Shown one piece after another: positions 7,902-15,452 of a stretch of 28,611 bases of DNA. The DNA comes from CTSOIL-112 sp049291875 (GTDB taxonomy: Bacteria; Pseudomonadota; Gammaproteobacteria; Burkholderiales; Burkholderiaceae): NCBI GenBank assembly GCA_049291875.1, contig JBATQE010000008.1, positions 1 through 28,611 on the forward strand. Reading direction: 5' to 3'. Made by a program: the position numbers and the translations under genes. Every line of letters starts with the position of its first letter. Position 1 is the stretch's first letter. The notes below the pieces were generated by a model that saw nothing but the letters and a program-made list of their open reading frames with translations, had not been told where the DNA came from and did no database searches.

Positions 7902-10283
7902 TTACTGGGTTTGCACAATGGACAGACTGACTGGTTCGCGAGTGACGTCAATTGCCTTGCCATAGTGTGTGATGCTCAATGTTGCCTGCGCGTCCTCGGT
8001 ATCCAGCAATTGATACGTCACTTGATTCAGCTCAACCCGCACTTGCAACAAATATCCGTGCAAACGCACGACGAACTGATAATGCGTCCATTGGCGTGGT
8101 AAAAACGGCGTGAATTGCGGTGTTTGGGCATTGCTGCGCATACCGGCAAAGCCATACACCAAGGCCATCCACGAGCCTGCTAATGCGGCGCAATGCAGGC
8201 CGTGTTGGGTGTTGTGATGCAGATTGTCCAAATCCAGTCGCGCCGTTTGCATGAAGTAGTCGTAGGCCTTTTCACCGTAGCCGATTTCGGATGCCATGAT
8301 CGAGAAAATACAGCTTGAGAGCGAGGAGTCGTGCGTGGTGATCGCCTCGTAGTAATCGTAATTGCAACGTTTTTCCTCGGTGGTGAATTCGTCACCGAGC
8401 AGCAACAAGGCCAACACCACGTCCGGCTGCTTGCACACCTGATGGCGGTAAATCACCAGCGGGTGGTAATGCAGCAACAGTGGGTAGTTGGCTTTCGGTG
8501 TGTTGGCAAAATCCCAAAGCGGCTTGTCAAAAAACGCATCGTCCTGCGCGTGTAGGCCGCGTTCGGCATCAAACGGTACTTTCATTTGTGCTGCCATGCG
8601 CTGCCACAGCGCTAACTCTTCATCGGATAGCCCAATGTGCGCGCGCAGCTCGGCATAGCGTTCGGGATGATGGCTGTGTAAATATTCGGCAACCTCTAAA
8701 GCAAAGCGCAGGTGGTGACGCGCCATCAGATTGGTGAATAAATTGTTGTTCACAATCGCGGTGTATTCATCAGGGCCAGTAACGGTGTAGAGGCCGAATT
8801 CGCCGTTGTCTGAAAAATGACCTAAATCCGGCCAAATACGAGCAGTTTCAAAAATCATTTCTGCGCCAGACTCAACAATGAATGACCAATCACCAGTCAC
8901 GCGCGTGTACAGCGCGGTGGCGTAGGCAATGTCGGCGTTGATGTGGTATTGCGCGGTTCCGGCAGGGAAGTAGGAGGAGCATTCGGGGCCGGTGATGGTG
9001 CGCCACGGATAGAGTGCACCGCGCGGATGCGCCATTTCACGCGCACGTTCGCGAGCGGCTGGCAGAATATGGGCGCGGTATTGCAGCAATTGCCGTGCAA
9101 TATCGGGTTGTGTGTGCAGGAAAAACGGCAGGACGTAAATTTCGGTGTCCCAAAAATAATGGCCATCGTAGCCCGCGCCAGTGACGCCTTTGGCTGCAAT
9201 ATTGGTTTTGCCATCGCGCCCGACTGATTGCAACAGGTGAAATGCGCTGAAGCGCATCCCTTGCTGCAAAGCGTCATCGCCGCCGATCTCGACGTGGCTG
9301 CTGCGCCAAAAATCCGCCAAATAGTCGCGCTGCTCGGTCAGTAGGGCGTTAAAACCTAAGGTTTGGGCGGTGCCCAATTCGGCACAAGCGCGTTCAAGCA
9401 GCGTGCTGCCGTTCGCCTCGTTTGCAGTGCAGTAGGCGCTGTATTTGTTCAATGTGACGGTTTGCCCGGCGGCACACTCGATGGTGTAGGTATGCGCTGA
9501 TACGTATTCGTCGTGCTGAGTTGTGTGCGAAATTCGCTGCGAGGCAGTGTTGTCAATCTGATGGACCGTTGCCGTCGCCACCGATAGCCCACTGTGGTGC
9601 GTGTGGTGGATAAAGGCCGAGCCTTGCGCTAATTCGAGGTGCTGGGCAAATTGCAGTTGGCCGGAAAGTGATGCGCCCACGCGCGGATCGTCAATCGCTG
9701 CCTCATCTGAGGTTTTTTGTGGCGCTTGGTTACTGATGGCTGAACGGATTTCAATCACACTGGAGCCATTGAGCGCATTGAGCAACGTGACGCTGTATCG
9801 CTGTGCCATGAGGTGGGTGTGCGTGAGACTGACCAAGCGCTCACTTTGCACGCGGACGTGCTGGCCCTTGGGACTGACCCACTCAAACGAACGGGTGAGT
9901 ACGCCGGTCTGAAGGTCCAAATGACGTCGGTACGCCTGAATTTGCCCTAATTTTGGATCAAATGTTTCGCCATCAATGTTGAAAGTGATCGGTGTTGCGT
10001 TGGGTACGCGCACCATGAATTGATTGGTCTTGGCAAAACCGTAAGCAGATTCGGGATAGACAATCGGTTCGGATTCGTAAAAACCATTGATGAATACATC
10101 GTTTTGAAAGGTTCCCGACCAAACTGCACCTTCTTCATGTGCGCCGCGAACGCCGATGCGACCATTGCCCAGAGTGAGCAAACTCTCGTGTAGGGGAGCT
10201 TGATCGGGCAGGTATGACAACTCGGAAAGCCCCCACGGCTCAATCGATAAGGTGTGTAGCGGTAAGTGATCGGCGTGATTCAT
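7902..10283 (-). CDS. Glycoside hydrolase family 65 disaccharide phosphorylase (probably maltose phosphorylase)
   Basis: A 793-residue cytoplasmic enzyme that by family splits an alpha-glucobiose with phosphate into glucose and beta-glucose-1-phosphate. The start at 10283 (MNHADHL) has AAGGAT upstream. The N-terminal beta-sandwich begins with SLLTLGNGRIGVRG; the (alpha/alpha)6 barrel contains FWDTE (378-381 and following), a loop ECSSYFPAGTAQYH and TGPDEYT (502-508), in which E506 matches the general acid. Length is normal for GH65. The loop after TGPE differs from what I recall of lactobacillus maltose phosphorylases, so trehalose or another alpha-glucobiose remains possible. The adjacent alpha-glucosidase and ABC genes support maltose. 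Expression is probably from its own promoter at about 10339-10367, together with pgmB. Confidence 0.88.
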   Translation of the reverse strand: MNHADHLPLHTLSIEPWGLSELSYLPDQAPLHESLLTLGNGRIGVRGAHEEGAVWSGTFQNDVFINGFYESEPIVYPESAYGFAKTNQFMVRVPNATPITFNIDGETFDPKLGQIQAYRRHLDLQTGVLTRSFEWVSPKGQHVRVQSERLVSLTHTHLMAQRYSVTLLNALNGSSVIEIRSAISNQAPQKTSDEAAIDDPRVGASLSGQLQFAQHLELAQGSAFIHHTHHSGLSVATATVHQIDNTASQRISHTTQHDEYVSAHTYTIECAAGQTVTLNKYSAYCTANEANGSTLLERACAELGTAQTLGFNALLTEQRDYLADFWRSSHVEIGGDDALQQGMRFSAFHLLQSVGRDGKTNIAAKGVTGAGYDGHYFWDTEIYVLPFFLHTQPDIARQLLQYRAHILPAARERAREMAHPRGALYPWRTITGPECSSYFPAGTAQYHINADIAYATALYTRVTGDWSFIVESGAEMIFETARIWPDLGHFSDNGEFGLYTVTGPDEYTAIVNNNLFTNLMARHHLRFALEVAEYLHSHHPERYAELRAHIGLSDEELALWQRMAAQMKVPFDAERGLHAQDDAFFDKPLWDFANTPKANYPLLLHYHPLVIYRHQVCKQPDVVLALLLLGDEFTTEEKRCNYDYYEAITTHDSSLSSCIFSIMASEIGYGEKAYDYFMQTARLDLDNLHHNTQHGLHCAALAGSWMALVYGFAGMRSNAQTPQFTPFLPRQWTHYQFVVRLHGYLLQVRVELNQVTYQLLDTEDAQATLSITHYGKAIDVTREPVSLSIVQTQ

Positions 10284-10338
10284 AATATATCCTTTGCTCT
10301 GTGGTATCGCGTGGATGCACACTTATTGGGGTAGAGGT

Positions 10339-10367
10339 ATTAATGGTATAGCCATTCTTAAAAACAA
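10339..10367 (-). promoter_or_regulatory. Promoter candidate for the phosphorylase-phosphoglucomutase operon
   Basis: Read on the minus strand, TTGTTT (10367-10362) and ATTAAT (10344-10339) are 17 bases apart. Each box matches consensus only partly. The operator candidate at 10374-10385 is just 6 bases upstream of the -35 box. The leader to the start at 10283 would be about 50 bases. Confidence 0.35.
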
Positions 10368-10373
10368 CCCTGT

Positions 10374-10385
10374 CCAAACGATTTG
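10374..10385. promoter_or_regulatory. LacI-family operator candidate upstream of the phosphorylase gene
   Basis: CCAAACGATTTG is a CG-centred near-palindrome (8 of 12 positions symmetric), the form typical of LacI/GalR operators. It shares the core CAAACGATT exactly with the site at 11945-11956 upstream of the binding-protein gene. Confidence 0.5.
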
Positions 10386-10453
10386 AACTGGGATGGAAAG
10401 ATTGATTTTGAGCGTGGCTAACGCTTAGTCAAAATTTGCCGAACATCGCGGAT

Positions 10454-10516
10454 AAAAAAATCCCGACATTTTGGATCAACACAGTGATTAGCATATGCCG
10501 ATCCCGTTTGTCGGGA
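10454..10516 (-). terminator. Terminator candidate for the porin transcript
   Basis: On the minus strand TCCCGAC (10516-10510) pairs with GTCGGGA (10467-10461), followed by seven T's (10460-10454). The loop is long, about 42 bases, and the first arm can instead form a small CCCG/CGGG hairpin with bases 10503-10506. It lies about 140 bases past the porin stop. Confidence 0.5.
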
Positions 10517-10657
10517 AAAAATATAAGAGAATAAAGACAAATAAAAACTCAAATTTTTTGGTGCCCAATATTCAAGCTTGTGCGGTGTCGGCGGGCTTTA
10601 TGGATGAACCCGCTGAACGCTCGAAAACTCAACACTCAAAAAATTTGAGGTACATCA

Positions 10658-11683
10658 TTAGAACGTGTGTTTTACGCCAACGTCCCAGTCGGTGTAGCTG
10701 GTATCAGCGATGCTGTCTTTAACACGTGCTACACCTGCAAATACGCTGGTGCGTTTGCTTAAAGAGTGAACATAGCCCAAACCGTATTTATTGGTTTTTT
10801 CTTTATTGGCGCCATCTGTTTTAGTGTTGTAGCGAGCATAGTTAGCAAACAACTGGTCGTTAGGGGTCAGATTACCACCAATATGAGCTTGGATGATACG
10901 GCGATGGTCAAAAGAGCTATTACTAGAGCCGTAACCCTTAGCATCTGCATAAGAAGCGCCTAAAAATACTGGGTTAAATTTATAACCTGCAACTGCCAGC
11001 CATTCATTTTTCACGCCTGAACCGGTATAAAGACCAGAGCTGTCTACGGCATGGCTTTTATCATTGTCCGCTTGCCAGCCAGCGCCAAAATACCAGTTTG
11101 CAGCATCATAACGAGCAGAAATACCGTAAGATGATTTAGTATCTTTACCGCCCTCTGTTACGTTAGCGGTGTTAGGCGAATAGGCTCCACCTTTAGTTGT
11201 CACAGCAGCAGCTACAGCCAAGCCATTGGCGTTGTAGTCGTAGAATGCGCCGTTACGCCAGCCGCCCATAGATGTTTTAACGCCAAAATCATTGGCCAAG
11301 TGACCGATGTTGTTACCGAGGCGGTCGATTGGAGATGCGGATTTACCAAAGTAGACTTTGTGCGCGCCATTGGCAAAGCTCAAACCAACGACTGCTTTTT
11401 CATCAAAAAAGCCTGTGCCAGCAGCAGTACCCGTGTTGGCACCAGTGTCCAGATTGTAGCGAGATTCCAATTGGAAGAACGCGGCAGTGCCGTTACCCAA
11501 ATCTTCTTGACCTTTAACACCCAAGCGAGATTCGCCGGCTGCATCTTGACGCAAGCTGAGGTTGTCACCTGTTTGATCGCGGTAAGCGATTTCTGCTGTA
11601 CCGTACAAAGTCACGCTGGTTGCGGCCATAGTCATACCGCTGAACAAGCTCAAAACCGCCAAAGATAGATATTTGTGTTTCAT
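10658..11683 (-). CDS. Outer-membrane general porin (betaproteobacterial trimeric type)
   Basis: A 341-residue porin. The start at 11683 has AGAGGAA upstream and encodes a signal peptide (MKHKYLSLAVLSLFSG) with cleavage after MTMA. The mature protein begins ATSVTLYG, the hallmark of Neisseria/Bordetella/Burkholderia porins. Further signatures are SRLGVKGQEDLGNGTAAFFQLE in the first strands and hairpin, many alternating beta-strands, and a final Phe (GVKHTF) recognised by the BAM complex. It sits divergently from the sugar-binding lipoprotein and between the two halves of the sugar locus. An operator-like palindrome 38 bases before its start suggests that it serves sugar entry, although it could be a general porin. 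Confidence 0.9.
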   Translation of the reverse strand: MKHKYLSLAVLSLFSGMTMAATSVTLYGTAEIAYRDQTGDNLSLRQDAAGESRLGVKGQEDLGNGTAAFFQLESRYNLDTGANTGTAAGTGFFDEKAVVGLSFANGAHKVYFGKSASPIDRLGNNIGHLANDFGVKTSMGGWRNGAFYDYNANGLAVAAAVTTKGGAYSPNTANVTEGGKDTKSSYGISARYDAANWYFGAGWQADNDKSHAVDSSGLYTGSGVKNEWLAVAGYKFNPVFLGASYADAKGYGSSNSSFDHRRIIQAHIGGNLTPNDQLFANYARYNTKTDGANKEKTNKYGLGYVHSLSKRTSVFAGVARVKDSIADTSYTDWDVGVKHTF

Positions 11684-11700
11684 GATGTTCCTCTTGTAGT

Positions 11701-11783
11701 AAAAGTCTTATTGTGTTTTAGAAACCGGTTCCAACTCCATGAAAATAAAAAAGACTTTTATTTTTTTCGTCAGTTTCTAAAAC
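11701..11783. repeat. Two crossing inverted-repeat pairs upstream of the porin start
   Basis: AAAAGTCTT (11701-11709) is inverted at 11751-11759 (AAGACTTTT). GTTTTAGAAAC (11715-11725) is inverted at 11773-11783 (GTTTCTAAAAC). The pairs interleave, so an RNA containing both could form alternative hairpins or a pseudoknot. As DNA, the second pair overlaps the operator-like site at 11721. Confidence 0.5.
11721..11732. promoter_or_regulatory. LacI-family operator candidate upstream of the porin gene
   Basis: GAAACCGGTTCC has the palindromic core AACCGGTT centred on CG, as in many LacI/GalR operators. It lies 38-49 bases upstream of the porin start. The centre and half-site differ somewhat from the CAAACGATT core of the other two sites, so it may bind another member of the family. 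Confidence 0.4.
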
Positions 11784-11859
11784 CCCTCACAGGCCAAAAT
11801 GGTGCTTGACATGTGTGACTGATTATGAACCAATTTTCATAAAGTGTCTATATTTTGTG

Positions 11860-11888
11860 TTGACTTTTGGAAATTGAGGGTGTAGAGT
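11860..11888 (+). promoter_or_regulatory. Promoter candidate for the sugar-binding/ABC operon
   Basis: TTGACT (11860-11865) and TAGAGT (11883-11888) are 17 bases apart. It lies about 200 bases upstream of the start at 12095. Operator-like sites at 11900-11911 and 11945-11956 would fall just after the transcription start, a position suited to repression. Confidence 0.45.
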
Positions 11889-11899
11889 TGTTGTAACTT

Positions 11900-11911
11900 G
11901 TGTACGTTTTG
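11900..11911. promoter_or_regulatory. Weak LacI-type half-site downstream of the promoter candidate
   Basis: GTGTACGTTTTG is centred on CG. Its right half, read in reverse complement, is CAAAAC, but the left half GTGTAC is poor. It is listed because it lies between the promoter candidate and the better site at 11945. Confidence 0.25.
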
Positions 11912-11944
11912 TGTAAGAAAGCTATTATTATTTTTACATTTTTT

Positions 11945-11956
11945 GCAAACGATTAC
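11945..11956. promoter_or_regulatory. LacI-family operator candidate upstream of the sugar-binding lipoprotein gene
   Basis: GCAAACGATTAC is a CG-centred near-palindrome (8 of 12 symmetric) with the same CAAACGATT core as the site upstream of the GH65 gene. The same 9-base core at two divergently organised promoters of one sugar locus supports a common regulator, by inference the LacI-family protein at 6166-7155. Confidence 0.55.
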
Positions 11957-12094
11957 ACGAGGGAAGTGAGATGTGCCGTATTAGTTCCAAGGGTTTTGCG
12001 CGATTTTAGATGGTTGATGCAAGCAGTTAGGAGATTTTAAGAGCATGCTTCGATGTATCCGGTTGTGCAAAAGTCTTATTCAAGGAGATTGATA

Positions 12095-13420
12095 ATGATT
12101 TTTGATATGAAAAAAATGGCTTTGGCAGTGGGTGCAACATTGGTTCTGGCTGCGTGCGGTGGCGGCAGCAAAGAAGCACCGAAGGCAGCAGCTGCTCCAG
12201 CAGACGGTGGTAAAGCAGGTCCGGTTGAATTGACCATTTCCTGTGGTTCGGTGGGTCAAGATTTTGAGATGTGTAAAAAACTGACCGATGCTTGGTCACA
12301 AAAAACCGGTAATAAAGTCAAGTTGTTCACAGCACCGAATTCGAGTACCGATATTTTGGCGCTGTTCCGTCAACAGTTTGGCGCAGGCTCATCTGATTTG
12401 GACGTGGTGATGGTCGACGTAGTTTGGCCGGGCGTGCTGAAAAATCATTTGTTGGATCTGAAACCGTACACCAATGGCGTAGAAGCCAAACACTTCCCTG
12501 CAATCGTAGCGAATAACACCATCGATGGTAAATTATTGGCAATGCCTTGGTTCACCGATGCCGGTGTCTTGTACTATCGTAAAGACTTGTTGGAAAAATA
12601 CAAGCTGACAGCGCCGAAAACTTGGGATGAAATGGCCGCTGCAGCACAAAAAGTTCAGGATGGCGAACGTGCAGCGGGCAATAAGGACATGCAAGGTTTC
12701 GTATTCCAAGGTAAAGCATACGAAGGTCTGACCTGCGATGCGTTGGAATGGTCGGCGAGCTTTGGCGGTGGTTCATTCGTTGAACCGGATGGTAAAATCA
12801 GCGCGAATAACCCGAAAACAGCGGCAGCATTTGATGCGGCGGCTAAATGGGTAGGTGTCATTTCTCCGAAAAGCGTATTGAACGGTGCTGAAGAAGAAGC
12901 GCGCGGTATTTTCCAAAACGGTAATGCTGTGTTTATGCGTAACTGGCCGTATGCTTGGGCGCTGATGCAAAAAGATGACAGCAAAGTCAAAGGTAAAGTG
13001 GCTGTTTCTGCACTGCCAGCAGGTCCGGACGGTAAATCGGCTGCTACTTTGGGCGGCTGGCAGTTGGCTGTGCCTAAGTATTCCAAACATCCGAAAGAAG
13101 CGGCTGATTTGGTGATTTTCTTGACCAGCCCTGAAATCCAAAAACAACGCGCGATTGAAGGTTCTTACAATCCAACGATCCCTGAATTGTATAAAGACGC
13201 GGATGTATTGAAAGCAGCTCCGTTCTTCGGTGACTTGTATGAAGTGCTTACCAATGCAGTGGCTCGTCCTGCGACTGTGACCGGTGATAAATACAATGAA
13301 GTATCTGCTGCAATCTGGAACTCTGCTTCTTCTGTATTGAACGGCAAAGCCTCTGGTGCTGATGCGGTCAAAAAATTGGAAGAAGATTTGACCAAAATCC
13401 GCCGCGGAGACAAGTGGTAA
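12095..13420 (+). CDS. Sugar-binding lipoprotein of an ABC importer (maltose/alpha-glucoside type)
   Basis: A 441-residue extracytoplasmic solute-binding protein (SBP family 1). The start at 12095 has AAGGAG 7 bases upstream; an upstream in-frame ATG at 12053 lacks one. The N-terminus MKKMALAVGATLVLAAC ends in a lipobox with Cys21, followed by a short Gly/Ala/Pro linker, so the mature protein should be lipid-anchored. The body shows SBP features such as DVVMVDVVWPGVL, LLAMPWFTDAGVLYYRKDLLEKY, WDEMAAAAQKVQ, GNAVFMRNWPYAWAL and GGWQLAVPKYSKHPKEA. It heads the gene set for two permeases, a GH13 glucosidase and the ATPase; a strong terminator separates it from them. The substrate is inferred from the neighbours to be maltose or a related alpha-glucoside. 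Trehalose is an alternative. Confidence 0.9.
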   Translation: MIFDMKKMALAVGATLVLAACGGGSKEAPKAAAAPADGGKAGPVELTISCGSVGQDFEMCKKLTDAWSQKTGNKVKLFTAPNSSTDILALFRQQFGAGSSDLDVVMVDVVWPGVLKNHLLDLKPYTNGVEAKHFPAIVANNTIDGKLLAMPWFTDAGVLYYRKDLLEKYKLTAPKTWDEMAAAAQKVQDGERAAGNKDMQGFVFQGKAYEGLTCDALEWSASFGGGSFVEPDGKISANNPKTAAAFDAAAKWVGVISPKSVLNGAEEEARGIFQNGNAVFMRNWPYAWALMQKDDSKVKGKVAVSALPAGPDGKSAATLGGWQLAVPKYSKHPKEAADLVIFLTSPEIQKQRAIEGSYNPTIPELYKDADVLKAAPFFGDLYEVLTNAVARPATVTGDKYNEVSAAIWNSASSVLNGKASGADAVKKLEEDLTKIRRGDKW

Positions 13421-13431
13421 TTTAAGTGCAT

Positions 13432-13467
13432 ATGCCAAATCCTTTCACAGGGGTTTGGCATTTTTTT
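13432..13467 (+). terminator. Terminator between binding-protein and permease genes
   Basis: ATGCCAAATCC (from 13432) pairs with GGGTTTGGCAT (13451-13461) across a loop of about 8 bases, followed by a T-run. It starts 11 bases after the binding-protein stop. Leaky termination here would make more binding protein than permease, a known pattern in ABC importers. Confidence 0.85.
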
Positions 13468-13612
13468 ACCCAATTTTTACCCAATGCATTGGTTTGATTA
13501 TTTGATTGGGTGAGTGCAGCGGTTAATTCATGTCGTACCGCTTGAAGATTAAAGGACAACACTTTGATCGGATGCTTACGACAGATGATGTACCCCATTT
13601 GGGAGACACTAC

Positions 13613-14530
13613 ATGGCAAATACACAACAAACAGAATTAAATAAGCAACGCGTGCGCAGTGCTTGGATTTTTTTGGCACCCATGCTCGTTGTTTTGCTGA
13701 TGGTCGCCGTTTGGCCGTTGGCACGGACGATTTGGCTCAGCTTGACCGATGCCAAAATCGATATGATGACCGGTCCGGATGTTAAATTCGTCGGGTTGGA
13801 CAACTATATTGGTGAATATGGTCTGTTTTTTACCGGTAAAGATTTAATCAGTCCCGCTTGGTGGGGTGCGATTAAAAATACTTTCTTTTTCGCCATTGTT
13901 TCTGTGACCTTGGAGACCATTTTTGGCTTGGCGGTGGCTTTGGTACTCAATGCTGAGTTTAAAGGTCGCGGCTTGGTGCGTACTGCGGTTTTGGTGCCGT
14001 GGGCGATTCCGACCATCGTGTCGGCCAAAATGTGGGACTGGATGTTGCAACAGCAATTCGGGATTATTAATCTGTTCCTCGTATGGTTGGGCTTTGAGCG
14101 GATTGCGTTCACCACCGATTATCCGATGCTCTCGGTTTTGATCGCCGACGTATGGAAAACCACACCGTTCATGGCTTTGCTGATTTTGGCGGCTTTGCAA
14201 ATGTTGCCTAAGGATTGCTATGAAGCGGCCAAGGTGGATGGCGTTCATCCGGTCAAGGTGTTTTTCAAAGTGACCTTGCCGTTGATCAAACCGGCATTGC
14301 TGGTGGCGGTGATTTTCCGCTTGCTCGATGCTCTGCGCGTGTTCGACGTGATCTACATTATGACCGGTACCAATGAGCAGACCATCAGTATGTCCGGCTT
14401 TGTCCGTGAAAAACTGATTGCCAATGGTTATGCGGGCGAAGGGTCTGCGGCTTCGACGGTGCTGTTTTTAATCATCGCGGCTTGTACCTTGATTTATATG
14501 AAACTCACACGAACCAATGCCAATAATTAA
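13613..14530 (+). CDS. Sugar ABC transporter permease, MalF type
   Basis: A 305-residue inner-membrane permease with about six membrane segments, the first at residues 18-40. It carries the cytoplasmic EAA loop that docks on the ATPase: EAAKVDGVHPVKVFFKVTLP near residue 200. GGGAGA precedes the ATG at 13613. The short N-terminus resembles the compact MalF-like permeases of Gram-positive and alpha-glucoside systems rather than the 514-residue enteric MalF. It probably forms a heterodimer with the product of the next gene. The 192 bases between the lipoprotein stop and this start hold a terminator; no clear new promoter was identified, so expression may rely on read-through. Confidence 0.93.
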   Translation: MANTQQTELNKQRVRSAWIFLAPMLVVLLMVAVWPLARTIWLSLTDAKIDMMTGPDVKFVGLDNYIGEYGLFFTGKDLISPAWWGAIKNTFFFAIVSVTLETIFGLAVALVLNAEFKGRGLVRTAVLVPWAIPTIVSAKMWDWMLQQQFGIINLFLVWLGFERIAFTTDYPMLSVLIADVWKTTPFMALLILAALQMLPKDCYEAAKVDGVHPVKVFFKVTLPLIKPALLVAVIFRLLDALRVFDVIYIMTGTNEQTISMSGFVREKLIANGYAGEGSAASTVLFLIIAACTLIYMKLTRTNANN

Positions 14531-14598
14531 AGGGCTTTTGACATAGTTCAAATGGTTTTTGTTGTGATGTGAAATAAACATTTTGTAAGGAGGCTCTG

Positions 14599-15441
14599 AT
14601 GCCTAAGTCGATTTTTTGGCGCGTATTATTTTGGCTGTTGGTGGTGGTGATTGTGGTGTTTGCGCTGTTCCCATTCGGCTACGCGATTTTATCTTCCATG
14701 TTAACCGGCAATGCTTTGTACGATGTGACCGATGTGGTTAACACAGGTTTGAGTTTGGCCAATTACAAGGCTATTTTTGCCAACAGCGATCAGCCATTTT
14801 GGCTCAATATCATCAATTCATTGATGGTGTCCGTCTCTGTGGTCGCTGTCTCGTTGTTTTTGGGCGTGACGGCGGCGTATGCTTTGGGACGTGTGCAGTT
14901 CAAAGGCCGTGGCATATTGCTTATCGCTATTTTGGGGGTGTCGATGTTCCCGCAGGTGGCGGTTTTGGCCGGTATGTTTGAAATGATGCGTACCTTTGGC
15001 TTGTATAACAAGAGTATGGGGCTGGTGTTGCCTTACCTGATTTTTACCTTGCCGTTTACCGTGTGGGTGTTGACTACGTTTATCCGCGATTTGCCGAAGG
15101 AGATTGAAGAGGCGGCGATCATGGACGGTTGTACACCGTGGCGCATTATCAAGGATGTGTTCATGCCATTGATGTGGCCGGCGCTGGTGTCCACAGGCTT
15201 GTTGGCATTCGTGGCGGCGTGGAATGAGTTCTTGTTCGCCTTGACCTTTGTGAACGATGATGCGCAGCGTACCGTACCGGTGGCGATTTCACTGATCGGT
15301 GGCGGGGCAAGCTCGCAGGAATTGCCGTGGGGTAAATTGATGGCCGCTTCGGTGATCGTGACCTTGCCGCTGGTTCTGATGGTGTTGCTGTTGCAACGTA
15401 AGATTGTATCCGGCTTAACCAGTGGTGCGGTGAAAGGTTAA
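14599..15441 (+). CDS. Sugar ABC transporter permease, MalG type
   Basis: A 280-residue inner-membrane permease, partner of the preceding MalF-type protein. AAGGAGG lies 5 bases before the ATG. About six membrane segments are visible, starting with WRVLFWLLVVVIVVFALFPF. The EAA loop reads EEAAIMDGCTPWRIIKDVFM near residue 175. The short periplasmic loop after the first helix and the LP-rich C-terminal half are as expected for MalG/CUT1 permeases. The gap to malF is 68 bases, and 11 bases separate it from the GH13 gene downstream, so these form one operon. Confidence 0.93.
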   Translation: MPKSIFWRVLFWLLVVVIVVFALFPFGYAILSSMLTGNALYDVTDVVNTGLSLANYKAIFANSDQPFWLNIINSLMVSVSVVAVSLFLGVTAAYALGRVQFKGRGILLIAILGVSMFPQVAVLAGMFEMMRTFGLYNKSMGLVLPYLIFTLPFTVWVLTTFIRDLPKEIEEAAIMDGCTPWRIIKDVFMPLMWPALVSTGLLAFVAAWNEFLFALTFVNDDAQRTVPVAISLIGGGASSQELPWGKLMAASVIVTLPLVLMVLLLQRKIVSGLTSGAVKG

Positions 15442-15452
15442 CAGGAGCTAAT

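Larger units (their letters stand above)
10284..10657. other. Intergenic region between GH65 phosphorylase and porin genes
   Basis: No gene is supported. Read on the minus strand, the region first holds a long-loop terminator for the porin transcript (10454-10516), then an imperfect inverted repeat at 10405-10435, an operator-like palindrome at 10374-10385, a promoter candidate at 10339-10367 and the phosphorylase ribosome-binding site near 10290. An open frame at 10495-10722 (+) overlaps the porin end and shows no family resemblance. Confidence 0.6.
11684..12094. other. Divergent regulatory region between porin and sugar-binding lipoprotein genes
   Basis: A 411-base region with no supported gene. 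It contains an operator-like palindrome near the porin (11721-11732), two pairs of crossing inverted repeats (11701-11783), a promoter candidate (11860-11888), two operator-like sites toward the lipoprotein gene (11900-11911 and 11945-11956) and its ribosome-binding site AAGGAG at 12082-12087. The 12-mer AAAAGTCTTATT occurs twice in the same orientation (11701-11712 and 12069-12080), once in each leader. Confidence 0.6.

Noticed and set aside
7880..7963. Longer start for the beta-phosphoglucomutase
   Set aside because: The added 28 residues are not part of the HAD fold and would overlap the GH65 stop; AAGGAT precedes the ATG at 7879.
10495..10722. Small + strand gene between GH65 and porin genes
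   Set aside because: It overlaps the terminator candidate and the 3' end of the porin gene, and its composition is not protein-like.
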